From contig DASSLR010000075.1 of the NCBI GenBank assembly GCA_035689345.1, forward strand, positions 1-43,810: a DNA stretch of 43,810 bases, given 5' to 3'. Shown here in pieces: positions 23,592-31,316 of this stretch. Under the pieces are notes generated by a model, which had not been told where the DNA came from, searched no databases, and worked only from the letters and a program-made list of their open reading frames with translations. The stretch comes from CF-118 sp035689345 (GTDB lineage: Bacteria; Chloroflexota; Dormibacteria; Dormibacterales; Dormibacteraceae). A program made the position numbers and the translations under genes. The number at the start of each line of letters is the position of its first letter. The first letter of the stretch is position 1.

Positions 23592-25419
23592 TTTCTTGAC
23601 TTCCTCGCCGTTCCTGGTGGTGGCCGGCGTGGTCATCCTCATCCTGATCATCGCGTTCGTCGCCAGCCGCTACAAGGTGGCGGGCGCCAACGAGGCGATC
23701 ATCGTGGCCGGCTCGCGCGGCGCCAAGGTGCACGACGAGCGGGGCCAGCAGATCTCGTCGCCCGGCGACAAGGGCGTGAAGGTCGTGGTCGGTGGCGGCA
23801 CCATCGTGATGCCCCTCATCAACCGCGTCGGCAAGATGAAGCTGACCGCGCGCCAGATCAACGTCTCGCTGTCCGACGCGGTGACCAGCCAGGGCATCAA
23901 GGTCCAGGTCCAGGGTGTCGCCACGTTCAAGATCGGCCGCGACGTGGAGTCCCTGCGCAACGCAGCCGAGCGCTTCCTCGACGCGAAACCCGAGCAGGTC
24001 GACTCCATCGTCAAGAACGTGCTCGAGGGCTCGCTCCGATCCATCGTCGGCACCCTGACCATCGAGGAGCTCATCCGCGACCGTCAGAAGCTTCTGCAGC
24101 AGGTCCAGGACGCGGCCAAGGGCGACCTCGCCACCAGCGGCCTGCAGATCGACGCGTTCACCATCCAGAGCTTTTCCGACGACAGCAACTACATCGAGCT
24201 GCTCGGTCAGCAGAACCTCGCGACCGTCGAGCGCGACGCGCGCATGGCGCGCGCGGCCGCCGACCAGCAGGCGGCGGTGCGAGAGGCAGAGGCCCAGCAG
24301 GTCAAGATCAACGCCGGCCGGGACGTGTCTCTGCGCGAGGCCGAGACCAAGACGCAGGTCGCCGCCGCCCAGGCGCGCGCCGACCAGTCCGGACCCCTGG
24401 CCCAGGCGGAGGCGCAGCAGGAGGTGGTGCGCAAGCAGACAGAGCTCGCCCAGCTGGAGGCTGACCGCAAGGAGAAGGAGCTGCTGTCGACCACCGTCAA
24501 GCCGGCGGCCGCGGAAGCCCAGGCGGTCATCGCTACGGCCGAAGGCGCAAAGCGCGCTCGCATCGCGGCCGCCGAGGCCGACGCCGAGACCACGCGCCTC
24601 GAAGGTGGGGCCGAGGCCCAGATCGTGCTCACGAAAGGTGAGGCCGAAGCGAAGGCGCTCGCCATGCGTGCCGACGCGTACAAGCAGTTCAACGAGGCGG
24701 CCATCATCCAGACGGTTCTCGCCGCCCTGCCGGAGATCGTCAAGGCGGCGGCCGAGCCGATGGGCCACATCAACTCGCTGACCGTGATGAGCGCGGAGGG
24801 CGCCTCCGACCTCGTCAAGAACGCAACCCGGGCGGTGATCGAGTCGACCACGGCCATCAAGGGACTCACAGGTCTCGACGTGCCGAACCTGGTCGGCGGA
24901 GCCCTCGGTCGCGGATTCGTCGATCGCGGCAGCAAGACCGACGGCGACGGGCACGACAAAGAGGAGTCGGCGATCGACCGGATCAACGCCACCGCCCACG
25001 AAGGCCTGACGACCATGCCCAAGCGCGCCGAGGAGGCCGTGGCCAAGGCCCAGGCGGCCGTGGAACCGGTGGTTGCGGCGGCGGCGGCCGGCGCCAAGGA
25101 GGTGGCCGCGAGCGCCAAGCAGACCGCCGCGGCGGCGCAGAGGGCCGCCGACAAGGTCCAGGCCCAGGCGGCCGCGGTGGCCAACAAGGTCGTCGCCCCG
25201 AGCGAAGGCACTGTCCTGCAGTGGGCCCAGTGGACCGCGGACCAGCTCCGCCAGGTGCCGACGATCGAGCTGTTCAGCGCCATGAAGCTGTCGGCCCTGA
25301 TCGACCACGGGCCGCCCCAGGCGGAGGCGATCTGGCACACCGCCCAGGCGGCGCTCGGCCGCGACTACAGCGACATGACCGTGGGTGACCTGCTGAAGCG
25401 CTTCACCCCCAGGTCCTGA
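23584..25419 (+). CDS. Flotillin-like SPFH protein with long Ala/Lys-rich C-terminal extension
   Basis: The protein is 611 residues. An N-terminal membrane helix (8-27) and an SPFH domain (about 30-210, ending in QIDAFTIQSFSDDSNYIELLGQ) are followed by the flotillin coiled coil rich in AEA/EAE repeats (about 215-400). Flotillins scaffold membrane microdomains. Beyond residue about 440 is an extra 170 residues: a charged linker, an Ala/Lys-rich amphipathic helix (about 480-540, phasin- or apolipoprotein-like), and a short conserved-looking tail (PTIELFSAMKLSALIDHG ... DLLKRF). Typical bacterial flotillins of about 500 residues lack this tail. ATG 23584 has GGAG upstream. Confidence 0.88.
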   Translation: MPDFLTSSPFLVVAGVVILILIIAFVASRYKVAGANEAIIVAGSRGAKVHDERGQQISSPGDKGVKVVVGGGTIVMPLINRVGKMKLTARQINVSLSDAVTSQGIKVQVQGVATFKIGRDVESLRNAAERFLDAKPEQVDSIVKNVLEGSLRSIVGTLTIEELIRDRQKLLQQVQDAAKGDLATSGLQIDAFTIQSFSDDSNYIELLGQQNLATVERDARMARAAADQQAAVREAEAQQVKINAGRDVSLREAETKTQVAAAQARADQSGPLAQAEAQQEVVRKQTELAQLEADRKEKELLSTTVKPAAAEAQAVIATAEGAKRARIAAAEADAETTRLEGGAEAQIVLTKGEAEAKALAMRADAYKQFNEAAIIQTVLAALPEIVKAAAEPMGHINSLTVMSAEGASDLVKNATRAVIESTTAIKGLTGLDVPNLVGGALGRGFVDRGSKTDGDGHDKEESAIDRINATAHEGLTTMPKRAEEAVAKAQAAVEPVVAAAAAGAKEVAASAKQTAAAAQRAADKVQAQAAAVANKVVAPSEGTVLQWAQWTADQLRQVPTIELFSAMKLSALIDHGPPQAEAIWHTAQAALGRDYSDMTVGDLLKRFTPRS

Positions 25420-25444
25420 GACCAGGCGTTTTCCCCAGTTTGTC

Positions 25445-25568
25445 TATATCTTGTGGACGGACAAGGGGCGTGGTACCATATCGGCGGCCGGTGAGACCGG
25501 CTCCTGAAATTCGACTCCACGCCCCCACCCCAGCCTTGGGAAGCTCGCGCAAGCGGGCTTCCTGCTTT
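25445..25568 (+). promoter_or_regulatory. Promoter and structured leader upstream of the DNA ligase gene
   Basis: TTGTGG (25451-25456) and TACCAT (25474-25479) are separated by exactly 17 bp; TATATC (25445-25450) is a second possible -10. Inverted repeats are GGGGCGTGG (25465-25473) with CCACGCCCC (25517-25525), and GCCGG/CCGGC (25487-25501, loop TGAGA). A 10-bp stem with GCAA tetraloop (25539-25562) is followed by TGCTTT, like a weak terminator. The ligase starts at 25586 without a Shine-Dalgarno. This could be an attenuator leader or a small RNA; it matches no RNA family I know. Confidence 0.5.
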
Positions 25569-25585
25569 ACGGACGTCCGCGGGCG

Positions 25586-26632
25586 TTGAAGCTGCCGGTC
25601 CCCCGCGACATGGAGCCGATGCTGTCGGCGCCGCAGGACGGCATCCCGACCGGCGGTGACTGGGAGTACGAGCCCAAGTGGGACGGCTTTCGCACCCTGG
25701 TCTTCCGCGACGGGGACGAGGTCGAGCTGGTCAGCCGCGGCGCGCGACCCATGACGCGCTACTTCCCGGAGCTGATTGCCCCTTTGCGCACGCTGCGCGA
25801 GCAGAAGGTCGTGCTCGACGGCGAGCTGATCGTGGCGGGAGAGGACGGCCTCGATTTCGGCGCGCTCCAGCAGCGCATCCATCCCGCCGAGTCGCGCGTG
25901 CGCATGTTGAGCCAGGCCACGCCGGCGTGGTACGTGGCGTTCGACATCCTCAGCGCGGGCGGCAAGGACCTCAGGCCGCTGCCGCTGGGCGAGCGGCGCA
26001 AGAAGCTCGAGGCGCTGCTCAAAGGCGTGAAGTCACCGATCTTTCTCACGCCGTATACGCGTGACCGCGCGACTGCGAACAGCTGGTTCGAGGTGTTCGA
26101 AGGCGCGGGGCTCGACGGCGTGATCGCGAAGTCCTGGACAGGGGCCTACGTGCCGGGCAAGCGACTGTGGGTGAAGATCAAGCACCAGCGCACCGCGGAC
26201 TGCGTCGTCATCGGCTGGCGCAAGTCATACGACGGCAAGACGCTTGGCTCGTTGCTGCTCGGGCTCTATGACAAGAAGGGCACGCTGCACTACGTCGGCC
26301 ACACGTCCTCCTTCAACGCCGCCGAGCGCAAAGAGCTCATCGCCAGGCTGAAGCCTCTCGAGACCGAACCACCGAAAGAGTGGCGCGACATGAGCGCGCG
26401 CATGCCGGGCGGGCTGAGCCGCTGGTCGGGAGGCAAGGACACCGAATGGGTCACCGTCAAGCCGGTGCTGGTCTGCGAGGTCACCTACGACAAGCTCGAG
26501 GCGGGGCAGAGGTTCCGCCACGCGACAGGATTCCTGCGCTGGCGCACCGACAAGAAGCCGAAGCAGTGCGACTTCGATCAGATCGCGTCAGCGGCCCAGT
26601 TCGACGTGCGAGGAATCTTCCGGAGCAAGTAG
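25586..26632 (+). CDS. ATP-dependent DNA ligase (LigC-like)
   Basis: The protein is 348 residues, the size of the stand-alone actinobacterial LigC type. The adenylation domain has EPKWDGFR with the nucleophile Lys 31, SRGARPMTRYFPEL, LDGELIV, AFDILSAGG, DGVIAKSW and WVKIKH; the OB domain follows from about 205 (ADCVVIGWRKSYDG to the end). It seals nicks using ATP, in repair. No Ku or LigD is nearby. TTG 25586 is the only reasonable start. The 3' end overlaps the convergent gene by 45 bp. Confidence 0.9.
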   Translation: MKLPVPRDMEPMLSAPQDGIPTGGDWEYEPKWDGFRTLVFRDGDEVELVSRGARPMTRYFPELIAPLRTLREQKVVLDGELIVAGEDGLDFGALQQRIHPAESRVRMLSQATPAWYVAFDILSAGGKDLRPLPLGERRKKLEALLKGVKSPIFLTPYTRDRATANSWFEVFEGAGLDGVIAKSWTGAYVPGKRLWVKIKHQRTADCVVIGWRKSYDGKTLGSLLLGLYDKKGTLHYVGHTSSFNAAERKELIARLKPLETEPPKEWRDMSARMPGGLSRWSGGKDTEWVTVKPVLVCEVTYDKLEAGQRFRHATGFLRWRTDKKPKQCDFDQIASAAQFDVRGIFRSK

Positions 26633-27304
26633 CAGGGGACGAGCGCCCGGACCGCCGGGTCCGTAGTAGCGCACGGCCGCGTGGCCGAGTCCGCTGACCG
26701 TCAGCCAGTCGAACCCCGCCCCGATGCCCACTCCGATCGCGAGAGGTATGACGCGCGCCGCCACCTTCGCGACGCCCGTTGTGGCCGCGCGCGTGAGGAT
26801 GCGGCTCAGCAGCCTGCCGCTGGTGTGGGCGACGATGAGTCCCGGCATCGCGCGGAATGCGGCCACGGCGATGCGCTCGCCGCCCGCGATCAGCACTTCC
26901 TCGCGCAGCTTGAGCGCTCCGCCGGCGATGCCGATGACGACGAGCGCCTCGAGGACGCGATCCTCCGATCCGCCCAGCTCGTGGCCGTAGATCATCGCGA
27001 TCCCGAGCACGAGCTCGACCTCCTGCTCGAGGGCGTAGAACGCCTGGCTCGTGATCGTGCCGATGGCGAGCACAGTGCCGATCCCGGGCGCGATCGACGC
27101 GGCGCCGCTCAACGCACCGGTCGCGGCGACGCGCCGCCTCGTGGAACGGATGAGCTCCATCGCGAGTTGGTCATTGGTTAGGTGCGGATATTTCTCGCGG
27201 AGAGCCTGGACGCCGGCCCGGATGGCGGGTTCGCGCGAGCTCACCACCTGGGCGAGGCGGCGCAGGAGCGCCTGGACCTGCACGGGCAGCCGGTCGATCT
27301 CCAC
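26588..27304 (-). CDS. EcsC-like / unknown membrane-associated protein
   Basis: The protein is 238 residues. An N-terminal helical region (REKYPHLTNDQLAMELIRSTRRR) is followed by several glycine/alanine-rich hydrophobic stretches (GALSGAASIAPGIGTVLAIG; GIAMIYGHELGG; VIPLAIGVGIGAGFDWL). The pattern is reminiscent of the EcsC family, but I am not sure. The start GTG 27304 is tentative. Its 3' 45 bp are antisense to the ligase end. It is divergent from the nickel permease. Confidence 0.55.
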   Translation of the reverse strand: MEIDRLPVQVQALLRRLAQVVSSREPAIRAGVQALREKYPHLTNDQLAMELIRSTRRRVAATGALSGAASIAPGIGTVLAIGTITSQAFYALEQEVELVLGIAMIYGHELGGSEDRVLEALVVIGIAGGALKLREEVLIAGGERIAVAAFRAMPGLIVAHTSGRLLSRILTRAATTGVAKVAARVIPLAIGVGIGAGFDWLTVSGLGHAAVRYYGPGGPGARPLLLAPEDSSHVELGR

Positions 27305-27353
27305 CTCCAGCAGGTTACCGCCAGATTCCCGGCGGGTCGCGGTGAACTGCTAG

Positions 27354-27383
27354 TTGCGACAATGTCGCAATAACGGGTAGGCT
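27354..27383 (+). promoter_or_regulatory. Palindromic operator overlapping the nickel permease promoter
   Basis: TTGCGACAATGTCGCAA (27354-27370) is a perfect 7-3-7 inverted repeat. Its first six bases could serve as the -35, 18 bp from TAGGCT (27378-27383). A repressor bound here would block the promoter; a metal-sensing regulator is the natural guess for a NiCoT gene. It also lies 50 bp upstream of the divergent gene ending at 27304. Confidence 0.6.
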
Positions 27384-27395
27384 CGAAGGGTCTTG

Positions 27396-28448
27396 ATGGG
27401 AGTGGAGCTGGCCAGGTCGTTCGACCGCGGGGAACGACGGCGGCTGGCAGGACTCGCCGGCGGAGTGGCCCTGCTGCACGTGGCGGGATGGGGCCTTCTG
27501 CTCGCGTACGGGCTGGGCCATCCGGCATTCCTGGCGCTGGGTGGGCTCGCCTACACGTTCGGGCTGCGCCACGCCTTCGACGCGGACCACCTCTCGGCCA
27601 TCGACAACACGACGCGCAAGCTGCTGCAGGACGGCCGGCGGCCGATGGGCGTCGGCTTCTTCTTCTCCCTCGGCCACTCGACCGTCGTTCTCCTCATCAC
27701 CGCCGCCCTCGGTCTGACCGTGAAGTGGCTGCTCGACAACGGCACGGCTCGCGACATCGGCAGCACCGTCGGCACGTTCGTGTCGGCAGGTTTCCTGATC
27801 GCGATCGGGCTCATGAACCTGGCGATCCTGGTCGACGTCATTCGCCTGTTTCGGCAGATGCGTGCGGGCGAGGCCGACCACGAGCACCTCGAACACAAGC
27901 TGCTGGCGGGCGGCATCATGACCCGATTCTTCGGCCGGATCTTCAGGGTCATCGAGCACAGCTGGCAGATGTATCCCGTCGGTTTCCTTTTCGGCCTCGG
28001 CTTTGACACGGCCTCAGAGGTCGCTTTGCTGGCCGTCTCCGCCGGCGCGGCGGCCAACGGATTGCCATTCACCGCAGTGATCTCCCTGCCGCTCATCTTC
28101 GCCGCGGGCATGTCGTTGATGGACACGGCGGACGGTGCGTTCATGGCCAAGGCGTATTCGTGGGCCTTCGCCAGTCCGATGCGCAAGGTGTTCTACAACC
28201 TGACGATGACCAGCCTCTCCGTCGCCGTCGCGCTGTTCGTCGGCACTGTCGAGCTCGTGCAGGTGCTCATCCAGACGCTCGACCTGCGTGGTGGCATGTT
28301 CGGTGCGATCGCGGGATTCGACGTTCTCGGGCGCGCCGGCTACTTCATAGTGGGCGCGTTCATCCTCGCCTGGGCGGTCGCGTTCACGGTCTACAAGGCC
28401 CGGCGCATCGACGAGCGCTGGGCGGAGCAAGTGGACAAGGTCGCCTAG
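27396..28448 (+). CDS. NiCoT-family nickel/cobalt permease
   Basis: The protein is 350 residues with eight or so membrane segments. The metal-selectivity motif RHAFDADHLSAIDNTTRK (58-75) is intact, followed by GFFFSLGHSTVV, LGFDTASE and GMSLMDTADG, all signatures of HoxN/NixA/HupN permeases. It imports Ni2+ (or Co2+) for enzymes such as hydrogenase or urease, none of which is in the window. ATG 27396 is chosen (TTG 27393 precedes it); AAGGG lies 5 nt upstream. The stop overlaps the convergent lactonase stop as CTAG. Confidence 0.93.
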   Translation: MGVELARSFDRGERRRLAGLAGGVALLHVAGWGLLLAYGLGHPAFLALGGLAYTFGLRHAFDADHLSAIDNTTRKLLQDGRRPMGVGFFFSLGHSTVVLLITAALGLTVKWLLDNGTARDIGSTVGTFVSAGFLIAIGLMNLAILVDVIRLFRQMRAGEADHEHLEHKLLAGGIMTRFFGRIFRVIEHSWQMYPVGFLFGLGFDTASEVALLAVSAGAAANGLPFTAVISLPLIFAAGMSLMDTADGAFMAKAYSWAFASPMRKVFYNLTMTSLSVAVALFVGTVELVQVLIQTLDLRGGMFGAIAGFDVLGRAGYFIVGAFILAWAVAFTVYKARRIDERWAEQVDKVA

Positions 28449-29293
28449 CCGGTAAGGCCGTACACGCGCATCGCAGTGCGCGAGAACACATCCTCGTCAT
28501 CACCGACGACCTGCCTGATCGTTTCCACTACCTGCGAGTAGCTGGCGGCCAGCAGGCACACCGGCCAGTCGGATCCGAACATGCAGCGCTCAGGCCCGAA
28601 CCATTCGAGCACGCGCCGCACGTAGGGTTCGAGCTGCTCCTGCGTCCAGGAGTCCCAGCTCGCCTCCGTCACGAGCCCCGACAGCTTGCACGTGACGTTG
28701 GGCAGTTCCGCCAGCGGCGCCATCGCGCGCTCCCACTCGAGGTCACGCGGTCCGTCCGCGATTCTTGGCTTGGCGGCGTGGTCGACGACGAACTTCATTC
28801 CAGGGCGGCCGCGCACGGTCTCCAGCGCCGCGGGCAGCTCGCGCGTGCGCACCAGCACGTCGTAGACCAGGCCCGCGTCCGCGACCGCACTCAGTCCGCG
28901 CCGCACGTCATCGCGGCGCAGCCAATCGCGATCGGCCTCGTCGTGCACCTGGTGGCGGATGCCGACGAGACGGTCACCGCCGCTCCCCTTCCGCAGCTCG
29001 GCGAGCCGGTCGGCGACTGCCGCATCTGTGAGGTCGACCCAGCCCACCACGCCGGCCACGAAATCGGTCTCGGCAGCGGTCGCGAGAAACTCTCGCGTCT
29101 CGTCAATGCTCGACACGGTCTGAACGAGAACCGTCTTCTGGATGTGGTTCGCCTGCAGCTCCGGGCGCATGTCATCGGGTTCGAAGCGGCGCCGGATGGC
29201 TTCCAGCTCGGCACCCATCCACGGATACTCCCGCCGCCCTGGATCCCAGAAGTGGTGGTGCGCGTCGACGATCGTCAGCCCAGCTCTTCCCAC
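28445..29293 (-). CDS. Amidohydrolase-2 family lactonase, probable L-fuconolactonase
   Basis: The protein is 282 residues. VDAHHHFWDPGRREYPWM (about 9-26) with metal/active-site His, LVQTVSSIDETREFL, VGWVDL, GIRHQVHDE, FVVDHAAKP, KLSGLVTEA and MFGSDWPV are the COG3618 sugar-lactonase signatures. It hydrolyses L-fucono- (or rhamnono-)1,5-lactone to the acid. GTG 29293 is taken; it overlaps the aldo/keto reductase end by 19 bp. It is the last gene of the regulator-mutarotase-reductase-lactonase operon. Confidence 0.88.
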   Translation of the reverse strand: MGRAGLTIVDAHHHFWDPGRREYPWMGAELEAIRRRFEPDDMRPELQANHIQKTVLVQTVSSIDETREFLATAAETDFVAGVVGWVDLTDAAVADRLAELRKGSGGDRLVGIRHQVHDEADRDWLRRDDVRRGLSAVADAGLVYDVLVRTRELPAALETVRGRPGMKFVVDHAAKPRIADGPRDLEWERAMAPLAELPNVTCKLSGLVTEASWDSWTQEQLEPYVRRVLEWFGPERCMFGSDWPVCLLAASYSQVVETIRQVVGDDEDVFSRTAMRVYGLTG

Positions 29294-30219
29294 AGCTCGT
29301 CCGGGACCGGCGCCTGGAACATCCGCACGTTCTCCTCCAGCTCTCGCACCGAACGGCATCCCGTCAGCACGGTGGCGACGGCCGGGTGGCGCAGCGGAAA
29401 CTGGATGGCAGCTGCCTTGATGTCGACACCATGCCTCGCGCAGGTGGCCGCGATCTCCTGCGCCCTTTCGATCAGAGCGGCGGGCGCAGCCACGTAGTTG
29501 AACCTCGCGCCCGGCTTCGGGTTCGCGAGGATGCCGCTGTTGAACACACCGCCCGCGATGATCCCGATGCCTCGCTCGAGGCACAGCGGCAGCAGCTCGC
29601 GGTCGCCGGTGCGGTCCAGCAGCGTGTGCCGTCCCGCGAGGAGGAAGCAATCGAAGTTTCCCTCGCGCGCGAACCGGACGAGCATCTCGGATTGATTCAT
29701 GCCCGCCCCGACTGCGCGGATGGTGCCGTCGGCGCGCAGCCGGTCCAGCGCGCGGTATGCGCCCGTGAGCGCCTCTTCGTAGTGGTCGTCAGGGTCGTGG
29801 ATGTGCAGCACGTCGATCCGGTCGAGCCCCAGCCGCTCGAGGCTCTCCTCAACGGAGCGCATGACGCCGTCGTAGGAAAAGTCGAAGACCGGGTTCACCG
29901 GCGGAACGCCCACAAACGACTGGCCGGGCTCGGGCGGCGCGCCGGCGCGGAGCAGCCTCCCGACCTTCGTCGCGAGGACGTACTCGTCGCGAGGCTTGCT
30001 GCTCAGGACCGCGCCGAATCGCCGTTCGGCGAGGCCGTGGCCGTACAGCGGGGCGGTGTCGAAGAAACGGATTCCCGATTCCCACGCGGCGTCGACGACG
30101 CGGTGCGCCTCGTCGTCGGTGACGACTTCGAACAGATTGCCCAGCGGCGCCGAGCCAAGACCCAGGACGGTCACCTGCAGACGAGTTCTGCCGAGGGGCC
30201 GGAGCGCTAGAGTTCCCAA
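29275..30219 (-). CDS. Aldo/keto reductase, probable L-fucose (aldose) 1-dehydrogenase
   Basis: The protein is 314 residues. RPLGRTRLQVTVLGLGSAPLGN (split by no gap), IRFFDTAPLYGHGLAERRFG with catalytic Asp and Tyr, LATKVGR with Lys, and VLHIHDPD with His form the AKR tetrad; GVFNSGIL and AIQFPLRHPAV are typical of the D-threo-aldose/L-fucose dehydrogenase branch. It oxidises the sugar at C1 to the lactone, which the overlapping downstream gene hydrolyses. TTG 30219 is the best start; it lies inside the mutarotase end (13-bp overlap). Confidence 0.88.
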   Translation of the reverse strand: MGTLALRPLGRTRLQVTVLGLGSAPLGNLFEVVTDDEAHRVVDAAWESGIRFFDTAPLYGHGLAERRFGAVLSSKPRDEYVLATKVGRLLRAGAPPEPGQSFVGVPPVNPVFDFSYDGVMRSVEESLERLGLDRIDVLHIHDPDDHYEEALTGAYRALDRLRADGTIRAVGAGMNQSEMLVRFAREGNFDCFLLAGRHTLLDRTGDRELLPLCLERGIGIIAGGVFNSGILANPKPGARFNYVAAPAALIERAQEIAATCARHGVDIKAAAIQFPLRHPAVATVLTGCRSVRELEENVRMFQAPVPDELWEELG

Positions 30220-30515
30220 ATCTTGCGCATGCGGTCGCCGGCCTGACCGCTGAAGTCGTGGGTGACGGCCATCATCTCGGCGATCTCCGCCTCCCATTTC
30301 ATGCTGGTCGGGTCCCGCGCGATCTCGGCCATCGCCCTGTCATAGTCGTCGCACTCGATGAAGTGGAAAAGGTCGAGGCCGTCGCGAAAGATCACGTAGC
30401 GCCGGATTCCCGCAGCTTTGATGGCCGCGATCACCTCCGGCCAGACAGCACGGTGGTATTCCTCGTACCGCTCTTCGGAGCCCGGCTTGATGCGCGTGTG
30501 CAGCCCGACCTCCAT
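30207..30515 (-). CDS. L-rhamnose/L-fucose mutarotase (RhaM family)
   Basis: The protein is 102 residues, the full length of the RhaM family (PF05336). Signatures are LHTRIKPGSEERYEEYHRAVWPEV, GIRRYVIFRDG, LFHFIECDDYD and the late MKWEAEIAEMM. It interconverts anomers of 6-deoxyhexoses so that the dehydrogenase gets the right one. The ATG directly follows the regulator's stop (TGA then ATG), so translation is coupled. Confidence 0.92.
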   Translation of the reverse strand: MEVGLHTRIKPGSEERYEEYHRAVWPEVIAAIKAAGIRRYVIFRDGLDLFHFIECDDYDRAMAEIARDPTSMKWEAEIAEMMAVTHDFSGQAGDRMRKIWEL

Positions 30516-31238
30516 TCAGTTGCTCTTGCCTGCGGTGAGCTGACCCCTGAGCCAGCGCTCGCTGCTCGCGATGTGCGCCGTCGCGGTGGCGCGCGCCAGC
30601 TCCGGGTCGCCGGCCGTGATGGCGTCATAGATACGCCGGTGTTCCTCTCGCGTCTCGTCCAGCGCCCCGTCCGCCTCTCGACCGTGCCACAGGCGGGCTC
30701 GCATCGTCCGCGTGGCCAGGCTCGCGAGCAGCGAGGTCAGGACGGCGTTGCCGGCGGCCTTGGCGATGACCGCATGGAACGCCACGTCGGCCTCGACGAG
30801 CTCCTCGACGTTGCGCGCCTCGCGCATGCGCTCCAGGCTCGCGGCCAGCTCCGCCTTCTCGTGGGCGTCGATCCTGCCCGCGGCGAGGGAGGCGGCCGCG
30901 GCCTCGAGGATGCGCCTTACCTCGTAGAGCTCGAGCTCGGTGTCGCCGAGCAGGAGGTGGCTGATGAAACCGGTGCTCTCGAGAAGAAGCCTCGGCTCGA
31001 GGCTGCTGACGTACGTTCCGTCGCCCTGCCGCACCTCGAGCACGCGCAGCTGGGACAGGGCGCGGACGGCCTCGCGCAGAGAGTTGCGAGAGAGGCCGAG
31101 CTCGGCGGCAAGCTCGCTCTCGCGCGGAAGTCGGTCGCCAGGCCCCCAGGCACCGGATACGATGCGCTCGCGGATCTTGTCGATGGCACCCTCAGTTACA
31201 CGAGGCACCTTTCTGGACCGAATAGATCGGACGTTCAA
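30516..31238 (-). CDS. GntR/FadR-family transcriptional regulator
   Basis: The protein is 240 residues. The winged helix (about 15-75) has GPGDRLPRESELAAELGLSRNSLREAV; the C-terminal FCD-type helical bundle (about 90-230) has the metal-ligand pattern DVAFHAVIAKAAGN ... EEHRRIYDAI. FadR-type regulators usually repress sugar-acid operons and release DNA on binding the acid. TTG 31238 is chosen because GGAG lies 5 nt upstream; GTG 31208 is an alternative. It heads the minus-strand half of the sugar island and faces the SDR gene across 78 bp that hold a palindrome. Confidence 0.92.
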   Translation of the reverse strand: MNVRSIRSRKVPRVTEGAIDKIRERIVSGAWGPGDRLPRESELAAELGLSRNSLREAVRALSQLRVLEVRQGDGTYVSSLEPRLLLESTGFISHLLLGDTELELYEVRRILEAAAASLAAGRIDAHEKAELAASLERMREARNVEELVEADVAFHAVIAKAAGNAVLTSLLASLATRTMRARLWHGREADGALDETREEHRRIYDAITAGDPELARATATAHIASSERWLRGQLTAGKSN

Positions 31239-31260
31239 GGGGTCTCCAACGCTCTACGCA

Positions 31261-31310
31261 CAGCTTCCGAAGCTGAGGCGTTGACAAACATCGGAGCTTC
31301 AGCATATAGC
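31261..31310. promoter_or_regulatory. Divergent control region: palindromic operator and strong promoter
   Basis: CAGCTTCCGAAGCTG (31261-31275) is a perfect 7-1-7 palindrome. Five bp on, TTGACA (31281-31286) is a perfect -35, and TATAGC (31305-31310) the -10 at 18 bp. A further half site GAGCTTCAGC (31294-31303) lies in the spacer. The -10 ends 6 nt before the SDR ATG (31317), so that mRNA is probably leaderless. The likely ligand of the site is the adjacent GntR protein. Confidence 0.65.
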
Positions 31311-31316
31311 TAACCA

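Noticed and set aside
23575..25338. Minus-strand open frame of 587 codons
   Set aside because: Antisense shadow of the flotillin coiled-coil gene; the Leu/Gly/Arg-rich translation has no domain.
25431..25460. DnaA-box-like strings (TTTTCCCCA, TTGTGGACG) suggesting an origin
   Set aside because: Each differs from the consensus by at least two bases, there is no cluster and no replication gene nearby.
25465..25562. Assignment of the ligase leader to the actinobacterial 6C RNA or a known riboswitch
   Set aside because: A C-rich stretch is present, but the two C6 loops of 6C RNA are not, and no aptamer core that I know fits.
28445..28448. Convergent stop codons sharing CTAG
   Set aside because: A 4-bp overlap of two TAG stops is common in compact genomes and needs no special explanation.
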